Assembly: GCA_028873925.1 (NCBI GenBank)
Contig: JAPPNA010000150.1
Span: 1-37,885, forward strand
Reading direction: 5' to 3'
Origin: Bacteroidota bacterium
Lineage (GTDB): Bacteria > Bacteroidota > Rhodothermia > Rhodothermales > Bin80
DNA length: 37,885 nucleotides
Part shown: positions 1 through 7,784 of the stretch, in pieces
Layout: every line of letters starts with the position of its first letter
Numbering within the stretch: the stretch's first letter is position 1
Program-made: the position numbers and the translations under genes
Notes under the pieces: model-generated
The model's input: the letters and a program-made list of their open reading frames with translations, nothing else
What the model was told of the DNA's origin: nothing
The model's database searches: none

Positions 1-50
<50 letters not shown>

Positions 51-96
51 CTGACGCGCAAGACTCACATGGAGGCGTGCGGCAAGATTCCGGAGA

Positions 97-636
97 TTGA
101 GTCCTCGGTTGCGCTGCATAACCATGTTTGCCGAGGCGGGTGCCACCCATGTGGTCGTGGTGGGGCGTGCACACGATGAAATGCTGCGCCGCGTAGTCCG
201 GGCGACCCGCGAGTGCGAAGTTGAGGTTATGGGGGACAACCTGGCCTGTCCCGACAAGGTGCAGACCGCCAGATGTCTGGAGGATTTCGGATGTGACTAT
301 GTGATCTATCATATCGGCTATGATGAGCGCAACGGAATTGGGGAGCGGGGCGGCGTGCCGCCCAATCCGTTGGATGAGCTGCAGGCGGTCATTGAGGCGG
401 TGGAAGTGCCAGTATCCGCCATTGGGGGATTATCGGTAGCGGACGCGGTCCAAACCTGCCGGATGGGTGCGCCGATTGTGGGGATAGGGGCTCAGCTCGC
501 CATTGATTCCGAGGAATTCAAGCGTGCGTGCGGTGATGTGGAGACCATCCTATGGGAAGTCTGCATCCAGGTGCACGCCGTGGTGTCGCACGGACTCCGC
601 GCTGACCTTTGCGAGTGCGCCACAGCCGCAGACTAG
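97..636 (+). CDS. 3-hexulose-6-phosphate synthase / OMP decarboxylase-like protein, 5' end frameshifted or partial
   Basis: The 179-residue frame resembles the hexulose-6-phosphate synthase branch of the orotidine-phosphate decarboxylase superfamily, a (beta/alpha)8 enzyme acting on sugar phosphates in the cytoplasm. Visible cues are AGATHVVVVG (a beta strand plus turn), the later strand VEVMGDN, a DYVIYHIGYD strand, and VSAIGGL followed by GAPIVGIGAQL, which fits the phosphate-binding end of the barrel. The only start in this frame is a weak TTG. A different frame (51-122) encodes KTHMEACGKIPEIE, which fits the family's N-terminal KT...E region and would join this frame after a one-base shift near 115-125. 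The gene is therefore probably truncated by the contig edge and frameshifted. The family assignment is by pattern only. Confidence 0.6.
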   Translation: MSPRLRCITMFAEAGATHVVVVGRAHDEMLRRVVRATRECEVEVMGDNLACPDKVQTARCLEDFGCDYVIYHIGYDERNGIGERGGVPPNPLDELQAVIEAVEVPVSAIGGLSVADAVQTCRMGAPIVGIGAQLAIDSEEFKRACGDVETILWEVCIQVHAVVSHGLRADLCECATAAD

Positions 637-1097
637 TTGACTGGTCAACTCAGCGGCGCAGGCCATTGGGCCATCATTAGCCGGGACGGGAATCTCCGGC
701 AGATGGTGTTCAGCAGCGGATCGGTGTAGGAACTTTGGAGAGGCGGATCCTTTTCCGGGCCGCGTGCAATGCTGTGTGACTGAGTGAAGCTGGCTGGAGC
801 ACACCACGGATACCTCCAGCAGCATATGTGAAGTTCAGGCATCGCACCATTAGCCTCAAACTTCCTCCGTGAGCCTATGGCCGGCACCGCCAGGAGGAAG
901 CGTGGCCCGGCTGCTAAATGCATCAAGGTGCTGTCCGCATCGTGGTGAGCCGCCCGGGCTGTATGTTCACAGTGGCGGGCAAACCGGCGATGGTATCCGA
1001 TCTGCACAGATTGTGGCGCAAATGAGACCTGTCAGGCTGAGCTGGATTAGCTGATGTGAGCTTACTTCCATTGTGATCATGCGCAATCCTACATTGA
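637..1097. other. Gap with no recognisable gene
   Basis: About 460 bases lie between the synthase-like gene and the lipoprotein-like frame. Short frames exist on both strands, but none has domain-like sequence, and no tRNA or clear hairpin was seen. The stretch may hold the promoter of the downstream small gene, but no convincing promoter was recognised. Confidence 0.5.
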
Positions 1098-1127
1098 CGG
1101 GTAAACTTCTGCCTCTCTATATCCTTA

Positions 1128-1568
1128 GTGGTCGCTATGGTGGCCGGATGCGAACAGGCCATTGAAGAGTCCGCACACGATTTCGGGGCTGAATTTCAGG
1201 AACTGTTCACGGACCATATCCCGCCTGATGGGACAGTGTGGCTGGCCAGGACCAGTGAGGTCGTTGAGGCGGTGGGGATAGAGGCCGAAGAGGGAACCTC
1301 CAGTGGTGTGCGCTTTGCCACCCTTTCCGCATTTGAATCTGGAACGACATTCTTCGGCATTAGCTTTACGCACCGAAAAATGGTAGAATCAGCGGGCATG
1401 GTGCATTGCTCAAAGAATGTCTCGTCGCCAATTGACTGGCGTGCGATAGGTAGGTACATCGACGAAGTACTAATGACTGCGATGGAGTCTGGGGGCGATA
1501 TAGGGGCAACAATATTGAAGTACCGGGTTACGGCGCGGCACACAAGGATGATGGCACAATCCAGTTGA
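1128..1568 (+). CDS. Hypothetical small lipoprotein-like protein, start uncertain
   Basis: This 146-residue frame begins at a GTG and has VAGCEQ at its N-terminus, a good lipobox (V-A-G-C), but the signal segment is far too short from that start. Reading the same frame upstream to 1098 gives FCLSISLVVAMVAGC, a convincing lipoprotein signal without any usable start codon. An ATG at 1079 in another frame (MRNPTLTGK) would supply a normal basic N-terminus after a one-base shift near 1100-1110. The mature part (EFQELFTDH, DWRAIGRYIDEVLMTAME) has no family I recognise. Hairpins at 1576-1598 and 1612-1650 follow the stop closely, which supports a real transcription unit. If real it would sit in the outer membrane or periplasm. 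It could also be a decayed gene. Confidence 0.4.
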   Translation: MVAMVAGCEQAIEESAHDFGAEFQELFTDHIPPDGTVWLARTSEVVEAVGIEAEEGTSSGVRFATLSAFESGTTFFGISFTHRKMVESAGMVHCSKNVSSPIDWRAIGRYIDEVLMTAMESGGDIGATILKYRVTARHTRMMAQSS

Positions 1569-1575
1569 TGCTCTG

Positions 1576-1598
1576 CCGTGTGCCTAATCCTCACACGG
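1576..1598 (+). terminator. Hairpin 8 nt after the small lipoprotein-like gene
   Basis: CCGTGTG (1576-1582) pairs perfectly with CACACGG (1592-1598) around a 9-nt loop. It lies between convergent genes. There is no T-tract, so an intrinsic terminator role is only plausible. Confidence 0.35.
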
Positions 1599-1611
1599 GA
1601 TGAACCCGGTG

Positions 1612-1650
1612 ATCACAGCCATCTGCGGATTCAGTGATACCCGCTGTGAT
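1612..1650. terminator. Second hairpin in the convergent gap
   Basis: ATCACAGC (1612-1619) pairs with GCTGTGAT (1643-1650), an 8-bp perfect stem with a 23-nt loop. Being symmetric and between converging genes, it could serve either strand. The U-tract is weak on both sides. Confidence 0.3.
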
Positions 1651-1710
1651 TTGTGGCGCGCAGGGGAGTACGCGTTGGTAGTCGGTGCCTATGGTCAGTT
1701 CCGCGAGGAT

Positions 1711-3147
1711 TCATGACCCCGGCGGCGAGGTGAACAGGCGTTCCTGACGAATAGGAAACGGGAGCTGATCGTCTATCCGCGGCAGGGAGCCCTCCTGCCA
1801 CCGCAGTTCAATCTGACCGATTAGCTCGCGCATGGAAGGCTTTCCCTGGGCTACCAGAAAGGCGCTCAGCAGCTGGGCTCCGGTGGAATCAAACAGAATC
1901 ATCGCCCCGTTCTGCCGCGCGTAGATGGCTTCAACCGGATTGCCCTCGCGGTCCAGCCCTCCGTAGAAGCCCTGCGTACCGGTGGCTCCCCCAACAGTGG
2001 CGTAAAGACCAATCCATCCACGTAATATCAGTCGCTCATCCGAATCCTCCGGGAACATACGCAGCGCCGTGGCCAGGGCATCCACGGTTACGATGGTTTC
2101 CTGGGAGCTTTGCTGGCGCTGCCGGGCCGCCAGACGGTTCAAGCCGTTATCCAACAGAAATCCGCCGCCGTGCGGACCGGCCGAATAGATTCCGGGAACC
2201 CTGTCATAGACGGCCGCATCCAGATAGGAGTAGAGCACATTGTATAGCCCGTTACGCATGGAATCCGTCAGATCCACGGGGTCAACCGCCAGCAGCGAGT
2301 GAAAATACTGATAGGCGCTGCCATTGCGGGCGAGCGGAGTCTGAATTGTGTGCGAACCCGTGGTTGAGGCGGGATGGGCGTTAACCAAGGCGTTCTGTGC
2401 TGCAATCATGGATTGCCAAGAGTTCAATCCGGCTTGCGGATCAGCGATCATGGGCGTGCCTCCGATAAAATACGCCAGCACAAAGGCAACGCTGGCGTAG
2501 TAACCGCCAAAAAGCAGGTTGATTCCCATCGGGTCAACACCGAACAATCCCGCGTGCGCAAACGTCGGCATAAAGCCGGATGATTGGGCCAAAGCCTGAT
2601 TGTATCCAAGCTTCTGCTTCTCCAGGAAGGTCAGTGCCTTATCCCCGGTCGACGTTCCACTGAACAACTGGGCAGCCATGGCCACGCGCGCGGATAGGAC
2701 CGCGTTATCGGTAAACGAATACTCCAGCGTGGCCGGAGCAAGCTGCCCGGAATCCACCGACATGCGAGGCAGCATGTTGCGGTAATTCCTCGGCGGGCGG
2801 TCCGAAATCTGAGCCTCCAGCAGGTGCGTCAGCATGGTATCCACCACATCCCGGTTGCCCGCATGCGCCAACAGGTGCTGGAGCCGGAAAGCTATCGCAA
2901 TGGGGTCGGTTTCACGTACAAGGGTGTTGCCCCGCAGCTCACGGTAGGGCAGCCGGGTAACCGGGTCAAGGCCGGTGCCGTAATAATTGGCGTTCAATGC
3001 AATGAATTCCTGCTCGTCAATAACCGGCCCGTCAAACAGGGGCGACTCCTCCTCCAATCCAAGGTCTGAGCATGCAGCTGCGGCAGCTACGAGCGAAAGC
3101 TGAAGGAATTGGCGGCGGGAAAAGGACTTATCCGGTTCGGCAGGCAT
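1711..3147 (-). CDS. Tat-exported lipoprotein, putative (alpha/alpha) toroid-type protein
   Basis: The 478-residue protein starts with a twin-arginine motif (SRRQFLQ, about residues 10-16), a hydrophobic stretch and a Cys at about 26 (AAAACSD), so it is likely exported folded and lipid-anchored. The remainder is largely helical with small-residue turns and no membrane segments. Segments such as MSVDSGQLAPATLEYSFTDN, with the later GPHGGGFLLDNG and GGLDREGNPVEAIYARQNGAM, recall (alpha/alpha)-barrel glucoamylase-like proteins, where conserved acidic residues line the active-site cleft. I cannot assign a family or substrate, and catalysis is not shown. It is transcribed away from the dehydrogenase cluster, so the roughly 100-bp interval 3148-3254 is a divergent promoter region. 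Confidence 0.75.
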   Translation of the reverse strand: MPAEPDKSFSRRQFLQLSLVAAAAACSDLGLEEESPLFDGPVIDEQEFIALNANYYGTGLDPVTRLPYRELRGNTLVRETDPIAIAFRLQHLLAHAGNRDVVDTMLTHLLEAQISDRPPRNYRNMLPRMSVDSGQLAPATLEYSFTDNAVLSARVAMAAQLFSGTSTGDKALTFLEKQKLGYNQALAQSSGFMPTFAHAGLFGVDPMGINLLFGGYYASVAFVLAYFIGGTPMIADPQAGLNSWQSMIAAQNALVNAHPASTTGSHTIQTPLARNGSAYQYFHSLLAVDPVDLTDSMRNGLYNVLYSYLDAAVYDRVPGIYSAGPHGGGFLLDNGLNRLAARQRQQSSQETIVTVDALATALRMFPEDSDERLILRGWIGLYATVGGATGTQGFYGGLDREGNPVEAIYARQNGAMILFDSTGAQLLSAFLVAQGKPSMRELIGQIELRWQEGSLPRIDDQLPFPIRQERLFTSPPGS

Positions 3148-3254
3148 GGCGCAGTTGTGCTTACAGGTTCGTTACCGCAGCCTTGCACCGGCGGTTCCCC
3201 ACAGTGCAAGGGTGCACCAATTCCGTTAGCTTGGATGACCGACTGTATCCGACC

Positions 3255-4259
3255 ATGTGGCAGACTGCCTTGGTAAACTATGCGCCCGCACCGTACAGTG
3301 TGGAGCTCAGACAGGTGCCTGTTTCTGATCCCGGACCTGGAGAAGTGCTGGTGGATGTCCGAGCAGTGGCTGTCTGCGGGTCGGATTTACACCAGTGGCA
3401 TGGATCGCACGGCTGGGAGGTCAATTATCCGGTCGTGCTGGGTCATGAGTTTGCAGGCGTAGTTGCGCAGGTGGGCGACGCGTCGTGCCCATTTAAGGTG
3501 GGATCACGGGTTGTAAGCGAAACTGCAGCGGTGATTGATCCGATCTCAGTTTGGTCCCGAAGCGGGCTCTATAATCTTGACCCGGCCAGAAAAGGATTCG
3601 GCTACGGGGTGGACGGAGCTATGGCACGATACGTTCGTGTTCCTGATCGCTGCCTGCATGGACTGGCCGACGAATTGACGATGGATCAGGCGGCACTGAC
3701 TGAGCCGTGCTGCGTGGCCTACAACGCAACGGTAAACAACGCTAACATCAGACCGGGAGACAGCGTTGTCGTCCTGGGTCCCGGCCCTATCGGCATTCTG
3801 TGTGGTGTTATCGCTCAATTGCAGGGTGCCGATGTGGCCATAGTCGGACTGGACCGGGACAGGTTGCGATTGAAAATTGCAGAGCAGTATGGCATGATGG
3901 CACTGGTCGGCGATGCTGAAGCCTGGGCCGATGCGGATGTTGTGATAGACGCGACTGGCAGTTCAAGGGCTTTGGAGGTGGCACTGAATCTGGTGCGGCC
4001 GGCAGGCTGGATTACCAAAGTGGGCTGGGGCACCGAGCCGTGCGGGTTTTCGCTGGACCCATTGGTGCAGAAGAACGTCACACTGCGCGGCAGTTTCAGT
4101 CACAACTATCCAGTGTGGGAAAAGGTACTTCGTCTTCTCACCGCCGGCAGACTTGACGTAAAGCCCCTCATGGGCGGCTGCTGGCCTCTGGCGCAGTGGA
4201 GGGACGCGTTTGAGGCCATGGACAGTGGTCGAATCATAAAGGCAGTAATCAATCCCTGA
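3255..4259 (+). CDS. Zinc-type alcohol dehydrogenase (MDR family) lacking structural-zinc cysteines
   Basis: This is a 334-residue medium-chain dehydrogenase of the threonine/sorbitol-dehydrogenase type, expected to oxidise a polyol or hydroxy acid with NAD(P) in the cytoplasm. Catalytic-zinc residues are present: C41 (VCGSD), H64 and E65 (GHE) and E150 (TEP). The Rossmann motif GPGPIG is at 175-180. The structural-zinc lobe normally has CX2CX2CX7C, but here the equivalent positions 95, 98, 101 and 109 are D, S, S and D with spacing intact. The ATG at 3255 (MWQTALV) is preferred because it gives a standard N-terminus; the frame is open further upstream but that part is not family-like. The stop lies 6 nt before the SDR gene, so the two are probably co-transcribed. 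Confidence 0.92.
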   Translation: MWQTALVNYAPAPYSVELRQVPVSDPGPGEVLVDVRAVAVCGSDLHQWHGSHGWEVNYPVVLGHEFAGVVAQVGDASCPFKVGSRVVSETAAVIDPISVWSRSGLYNLDPARKGFGYGVDGAMARYVRVPDRCLHGLADELTMDQAALTEPCCVAYNATVNNANIRPGDSVVVLGPGPIGILCGVIAQLQGADVAIVGLDRDRLRLKIAEQYGMMALVGDAEAWADADVVIDATGSSRALEVALNLVRPAGWITKVGWGTEPCGFSLDPLVQKNVTLRGSFSHNYPVWEKVLRLLTAGRLDVKPLMGGCWPLAQWRDAFEAMDSGRIIKAVINP

Positions 4260-4265
4260 ATCCTG

Positions 4266-5048
4266 ATGCGGCTGGCAGAAAAGACTATCATCGTAACCGG
4301 AAGTGCGGCGGGCATAGGCCGCACCATGGCCTCAGTTTTTGTTCGCGAAGGGGCGAACGTAATCGTTACGGACCGCAATGAGAAAGAGGCCAAAATGGTG
4401 GCCGATGAACTCGGTGCCGGCGCAGCCCTCCATGTGGATGAACTGTCCGACCCCGCCGCTTCCCGGCGAATTGTGGAGGCTGCCCTGAGCAGCTTTGGCC
4501 GGATCGATGGCCTGGTCAACAACGCGGCGTTTATTCCGCGGTCAAACATCCATACGACAGATGTGGCGCTGTTTGACAAGGTTATGCACATCAATGTGCG
4601 GGCCCCCATGCTGTTGATTCAGGCTGCCCTGCCGCATCTGACCGCCACCAAGGGCAGCGTGCTCAATATCGGTTCCATTAATGCGTATTGCGGCGAGCCG
4701 CCCCTGCTGGGTTACAGTGTTTCCAAGGGAGCACTCATGACCCTGTCGCGCAATCTGGGTGATGCACTCTTTGCCGAATACGGCGTGCGCGTCAATCAGA
4801 TCAACCCGGGCTGGATCCTGACTAACAATGAGTACAAACTGAAACTGGCCGACGGCCTGCCGCCGGATTGGCCAAGTCGGCTGCCTGTTGGGGTAGCTCC
4901 ATCCGGCGGACTTATTGGGCCGGAGACCATTGCTCAGGCCGCCATCTACTGGCTCAGCGACGAGTCCCTCCCCATCAGCGGCACCGTGGTGGATCTGGAG
5001 CAGTACCCCATGATTGGCCGCAATCCTCCTAAAGAGGTTTCTACCTGA
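4266..5048 (+). CDS. SDR family oxidoreductase
   Basis: This is a classical short-chain dehydrogenase/reductase of 260 residues, the usual length. The NAD(P)-binding motif TGSAAGIG is at 11-18, D36 at the end of the second strand favours NAD(H), NNAA is at 85-88, and the catalytic tetrad is N110, S137, Y150 and K154. NPGW follows in the expected place, and the C-terminal ISGTVVDLEQ corresponds to the usual SGxxxxVDGG element but with the final glycines replaced. It is cytoplasmic. The 6-nt gap after the alcohol dehydrogenase suggests the two work in sequence on one substrate, for example oxidising a sugar or polyol at two positions. The substrate cannot be read from sequence. Confidence 0.93.
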   Translation: MRLAEKTIIVTGSAAGIGRTMASVFVREGANVIVTDRNEKEAKMVADELGAGAALHVDELSDPAASRRIVEAALSSFGRIDGLVNNAAFIPRSNIHTTDVALFDKVMHINVRAPMLLIQAALPHLTATKGSVLNIGSINAYCGEPPLLGYSVSKGALMTLSRNLGDALFAEYGVRVNQINPGWILTNNEYKLKLADGLPPDWPSRLPVGVAPSGGLIGPETIAQAAIYWLSDESLPISGTVVDLEQYPMIGRNPPKEVST

Positions 5049-5051
5049 GGA

Positions 5052-5069
5052 TCGGGAATTCGATCCCGA
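5052..5069. other. Small inverted repeat after the SDR gene
   Basis: TCGGGA (5052-5057) and TCCCGA (5064-5069) form a 6-bp stem with a 6-nt loop just past the SDR stop. It lacks a T-tract. It may attenuate read-through, but the evidence is slight. Confidence 0.25.
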
Positions 5070-5080
5070 CCGCCTATACC

Positions 5081-5203
5081 CTACATCCATGCCAAGCCGT
5101 TTTGCATGCGCTCGTGGCCGTAGTGATGGCTTATCAGCAGTGTTTCTGAGCCATCGGGATAATAGGCCAGCGCATTAGTGGAATGCATTCCGGCGAGCCT
5201 CAC
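5081..5203 (-). pseudogene. Orphan C-terminal coding fragment of an unidentified gene
   Basis: Read on the minus strand, the gap between the SDR and isomerase genes encodes AGMHSTNALAYYPDGSETL and then LISHHYGHERMQNGLAWM before a TAG stop. This is far more protein-like than an antisense frame usually is, and it lies outside the neighbouring coding regions. Upstream on the same strand it runs straight into the isomerase gene, so a full gene cannot exist here. I read it as the preserved 3' end of a lost gene. The family is not recognised. Confidence 0.35.
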
Positions 5204-6076
5204 GATGGCCGACAACCCCGCCTGGCCGTGTTTCCCAAGGCGTATATGGATCCGCTCTGTATAAGCGGGGCCATGGGCCTTGAGGAATGGATTCGGCTGG
5301 CCGCCACATTGGGCGTGTCGGGGCTGGAATTCTATGCGGGGTTTTTGGATCTGGCCAAGGAATCCGACTGGAGCCGCTATCGGAAAACAGCTGCGCAAGA
5401 GGGGCTGGAGATCCCCATGCTGTGCTGTTCTCCAGATTTTGTCTGGCCCGACCGGGCGAAGCGCAGGCGCGCTGTAGACTGCCAGAAGCACTGGATGCAA
5501 ATGGCCCGCGGGGTGGGTGCCCGCTATTGCCGGGTACTGTCCGGCCAGGCGCGCCCCGAGGTCATGCGCGAGGACGGCTTAGCGATGGTTACCGATGCCA
5601 TTGAGGAGTGTCTGGAATTTGCGGAAACCCTGGACCTGGTTCTCATTCTTGAGAATCACTATAAGGACAACTACTGGGAGCATCCCGAGTTCGCGCAGTC
5701 GCTGGAAGTCTTCTGTGAACTGCTGCTGCGCATTTCCAGTCCCCGGCTGGCCGTCAACTACGATCCTTCCAATGCACTGCTGGCCGGGGACGATCCGATG
5801 ACCTGGCTGGATGCCGTGATAGACCGCGTGGCCACCATGCATGCCAGCGATCGGTACGTGTCGGATGAACGGACACCGGATGCCGCTGTACGTCTGTGTC
5901 ACGGAGAGATTGGCTGCGGCCTTGTGGATTATCCGCGAGTCCTGAACAAGCTGAACGACAAAGGTTTTGATGGCTGGATCAGTATTGAGGATGGCATTGA
6001 AGGCATCGGCCAGCTACGCCGCAGTGTGGCGTTCCTGAAAAACCTGATCAGTAAAGTCTGGACGCAAAATGGATAG
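5183..6076 (+). CDS. Sugar phosphate isomerase/epimerase (xylose-isomerase-like TIM barrel)
   Basis: A protein of about 280 residues of the xylose isomerase-like/AP endonuclease 2 TIM-barrel family, which isomerises or epimerises sugars and keto acids using a divalent metal. Conserved-looking elements are LGVSGLEFYAGF near the first strands, LILENHYKD with the metal-ligand glutamate, NYDPSNAL, MHASDRY (His/Asp) and WISIEDG near the C-terminus (Glu). The first residues from the ATG at 5183 (MHSGEPHDGRQP) do not look native. An ATG at 5205 in another frame reads MADNP and would continue into RLAVFPKAYMD if a CCCC run near 5214-5217 had one more C. A one-base loss is therefore likely. It overlaps the nitrilase gene by 8 nt, so the two are coupled. 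Confidence 0.85.
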   Translation: MHSGEPHDGRQPRLAVFPKAYMDPLCISGAMGLEEWIRLAATLGVSGLEFYAGFLDLAKESDWSRYRKTAAQEGLEIPMLCCSPDFVWPDRAKRRRAVDCQKHWMQMARGVGARYCRVLSGQARPEVMREDGLAMVTDAIEECLEFAETLDLVLILENHYKDNYWEHPEFAQSLEVFCELLLRISSPRLAVNYDPSNALLAGDDPMTWLDAVIDRVATMHASDRYVSDERTPDAAVRLCHGEIGCGLVDYPRVLNKLNDKGFDGWISIEDGIEGIGQLRRSVAFLKNLISKVWTQNG

Positions 6077-6896
6077 GTTACCACTAAAGGTCGCTCTGGT
6101 CAGGGAGGTATTTACCGGCGGCGATGCGTCCGGGACGCTCGAGCTGCGTTTGGCCCGGGCCAAAGAGCAGGGCGCGGAGCTTGCGGTGTTGCCGGAACTG
6201 CCCTACAACGTCTGGTCTCCTGCCACAACCCGGCTGCGCAGCTCCGACGCGGAATCCCCGGGAGGAAGGCGTGAAGAGATGCAGAACCTGGCCGCCGGGA
6301 AAACGGGGATGGCGCTACTGGGAGGAGTGATTCAGCAGGTGGATAACCGGCGGTTCAATCGGGCCATTCTGTCGGACAGCTCGGGCAGAACGGTGGCCCG
6401 GTATGATAAAGTTCACCTTCCGGATGAGGAGGGATTCCGCGAGCCCTGTCACTATGAACCCGGTCGCAATCCTCCGAGCGTGATTGAATTAATGGGTGCT
6501 CGGTTCGGAATCCAGATCTGTTCGGATGCCAATCGACTGGCGGGCAGCCAGTATCTGGCAGCTCAGGGTGTCCAGGTCATCCTGGCACCCCCGTGCGAGC
6601 AGCCCGGACAGTTGGCCCAGATGGTGCCTTGTATACCGAGCCATGGCCTTGACCTGTGCGCCTGGGTGATTTCCGTGGGGCGGCCGAAGGCCGAGTTCGG
6701 TGTACCAATCGGCGGCCCGGCGCTGGTTGTGGATCCTATGGGGCGGGCGGTTGCGGAGTCCAAGGACCCGCTTATCATCGTTACTCTGGATGTGGCCCTA
6801 GCGGATGCCGCCCGCCAGGAGTATCCCGGCTACCTGGCCTGGCCAGCGGATTTGTATGCGGATGGTTGGGCGGCTTGGGCCACGGGCCACCGGTAG
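6069..6896 (+). CDS. Carbon-nitrogen hydrolase (nitrilase superfamily)
   Basis: This 275-residue cytoplasmic enzyme belongs to the nitrilase/amidase superfamily, which hydrolyses C-N bonds in amides, carbamoyl compounds or nitriles. The complete catalytic triad is visible: E43 in VLPELPYN, K114 in YDKVHLP and C151 in IQICSDAN. The GREPCHYEPG-like stretch before the Cys, and the later SVGRP and VDPMGR segments, fit the alpha-beta-beta-alpha sandwich. Length is normal. It is the last gene of the dehydrogenase/SDR/isomerase cluster and overlaps the isomerase gene by 8 nt. A good hairpin follows its stop. The cluster probably degrades an amide-bearing or carbamoylated sugar acid; the substrate is unknown. 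Confidence 0.93.
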   Translation: MDRLPLKVALVREVFTGGDASGTLELRLARAKEQGAELAVLPELPYNVWSPATTRLRSSDAESPGGRREEMQNLAAGKTGMALLGGVIQQVDNRRFNRAILSDSSGRTVARYDKVHLPDEEGFREPCHYEPGRNPPSVIELMGARFGIQICSDANRLAGSQYLAAQGVQVILAPPCEQPGQLAQMVPCIPSHGLDLCAWVISVGRPKAEFGVPIGGPALVVDPMGRAVAESKDPLIIVTLDVALADAARQEYPGYLAWPADLYADGWAAWATGHR

Positions 6897-6908
6897 GGGT
6901 TCGCATAC

Positions 6909-6941
6909 ACGGGCGGCGCTCCTACTGGGGATACCGCCCGT
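6909..6941 (+). terminator. Terminator-like hairpin after the catabolic cluster
   Basis: ACGGGCGG (6909-6916) pairs perfectly with CCGCCCGT (6934-6941) around a 17-nt loop, 13 nt after the nitrilase stop, and is followed by a short TTT. It is a plausible end of the 3255-6896 transcript. Confidence 0.5.
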
Positions 6942-7444
6942 TTGGCGCACCGGTGCGTGCAGTCGGAGAGAAGCGGTTTGATCAGCAATCAGGATTGAAG
7001 TGGTGGCGGCACATGCGCTTGACAGCCGGGATGAAAACCCGCGAACCCCGAGTCCGTGATTGGAATGTGAAAGCGCGCCCTTCCACGCCGTACGGGAAGT
7101 GATGGCAAGAAAGTGCTGGGGTGTCACGAAATCTGGATAATTCCGGCTGAGGAGGCCCTTGAAACCATGGCCGCCATGTACTGTTAATGGCGTTCTTGCA
7201 AGACGCTCCGACGGGAACAACTGTCGCTGACTCCCGCTGTTAGGTGTCGCAGAACAGATTTGGACTGATGCAGATTGTGTTAAACGGTGCATTGATCTCC
7301 GGTACGTCGGTCAATGCTGGAACCGGTACGAAATGTGCCCGGATATCGGATGCCGCCGGTCAGCTGGTCTTTACCGCTGAAGCCCCGATCTTGCCCGTTC
7401 CCCTCCGCTCTCGCGTTCCACTCCGCCAAATTCAGTAGGAATTC
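6942..7444. other. Intergenic region upstream of the first propeller cassette
   Basis: About 500 bases without a convincing gene. Short frames exist on both strands but look random. It presumably carries the promoter for the cassette. I could not identify a Bacteroidota-type TAnnTTTG element with confidence. An AGGA lies just before the ATG at 7445. Confidence 0.45.
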
Positions 7445-7738
7445 ATGACAACTCTTCGCACCCTAAAGCTCGTCAATATTCTCCTAAGTGTGGCCCTAAT
7501 CACCACAGCGCTGGCTATCGGCCTGCGTGAGATATACCCAGTGGGTGCAGACCAGAAGACACCCGACCAAGAATACCGAGTAAGTTTTGGCCTAGGCTGT
7601 CTACTCCCGTCACTGGAATTCGTTCCAGCACCCTGCTATAGTGTGGATTGCGAACGGAGAGGGAAGGGCTGCTCCCATTGGGCGGGGGCCTGTTTTACTT
7701 TGGATGAGGATGACGAAGATGGGTATTTCGACGTTTGA
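7445..7738 (+). CDS. Small Cys-rich exported or membrane-anchored protein, copy 1
   Basis: The 97-residue protein has an N-terminal hydrophobic segment (about 8-26) behind a basic start, then a PVGADQ box at 32-37, cysteines at 52, 64, 69, 76 and 83, and a strongly acidic tail (LDEDDEDGYFD) resembling a calcium-binding loop. It aligns without gaps to the 97-residue protein at 9650-9943, about 44% identical by hand count, with all five cysteines conserved. In Bacteroidota, small NVEALA proteins with an N-terminal hydrophobic segment and C-terminal cysteines are found next to 6-bladed propeller genes. The architecture and context match, but the NVEALA motif itself is absent. It is probably exported with a disulfide-bonded core. 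Function is unknown. The propeller gene starts 46 nt downstream. Confidence 0.8.
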   Translation: MTTLRTLKLVNILLSVALITTALAIGLREIYPVGADQKTPDQEYRVSFGLGCLLPSLEFVPAPCYSVDCERRGKGCSHWAGACFTLDEDDEDGYFDV

Positions 7739-7784
7739 GCATGATCTCCCGATTACCTAGGTCCTGCCTGCTCAGCTGCGATTC

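Noticed and set aside
1196-1594. 132-residue minus-strand frame over the lipoprotein-like gene
   Set aside because: Its translation is Ser/Pro/Ala-rich without structure, and the plus-strand frame has a lipobox and downstream hairpins.
7540-7560. True NVEALA motif in the small proteins
   Set aside because: The conserved box is PVGADQ, so only the architecture and gene context match NVEALA proteins.
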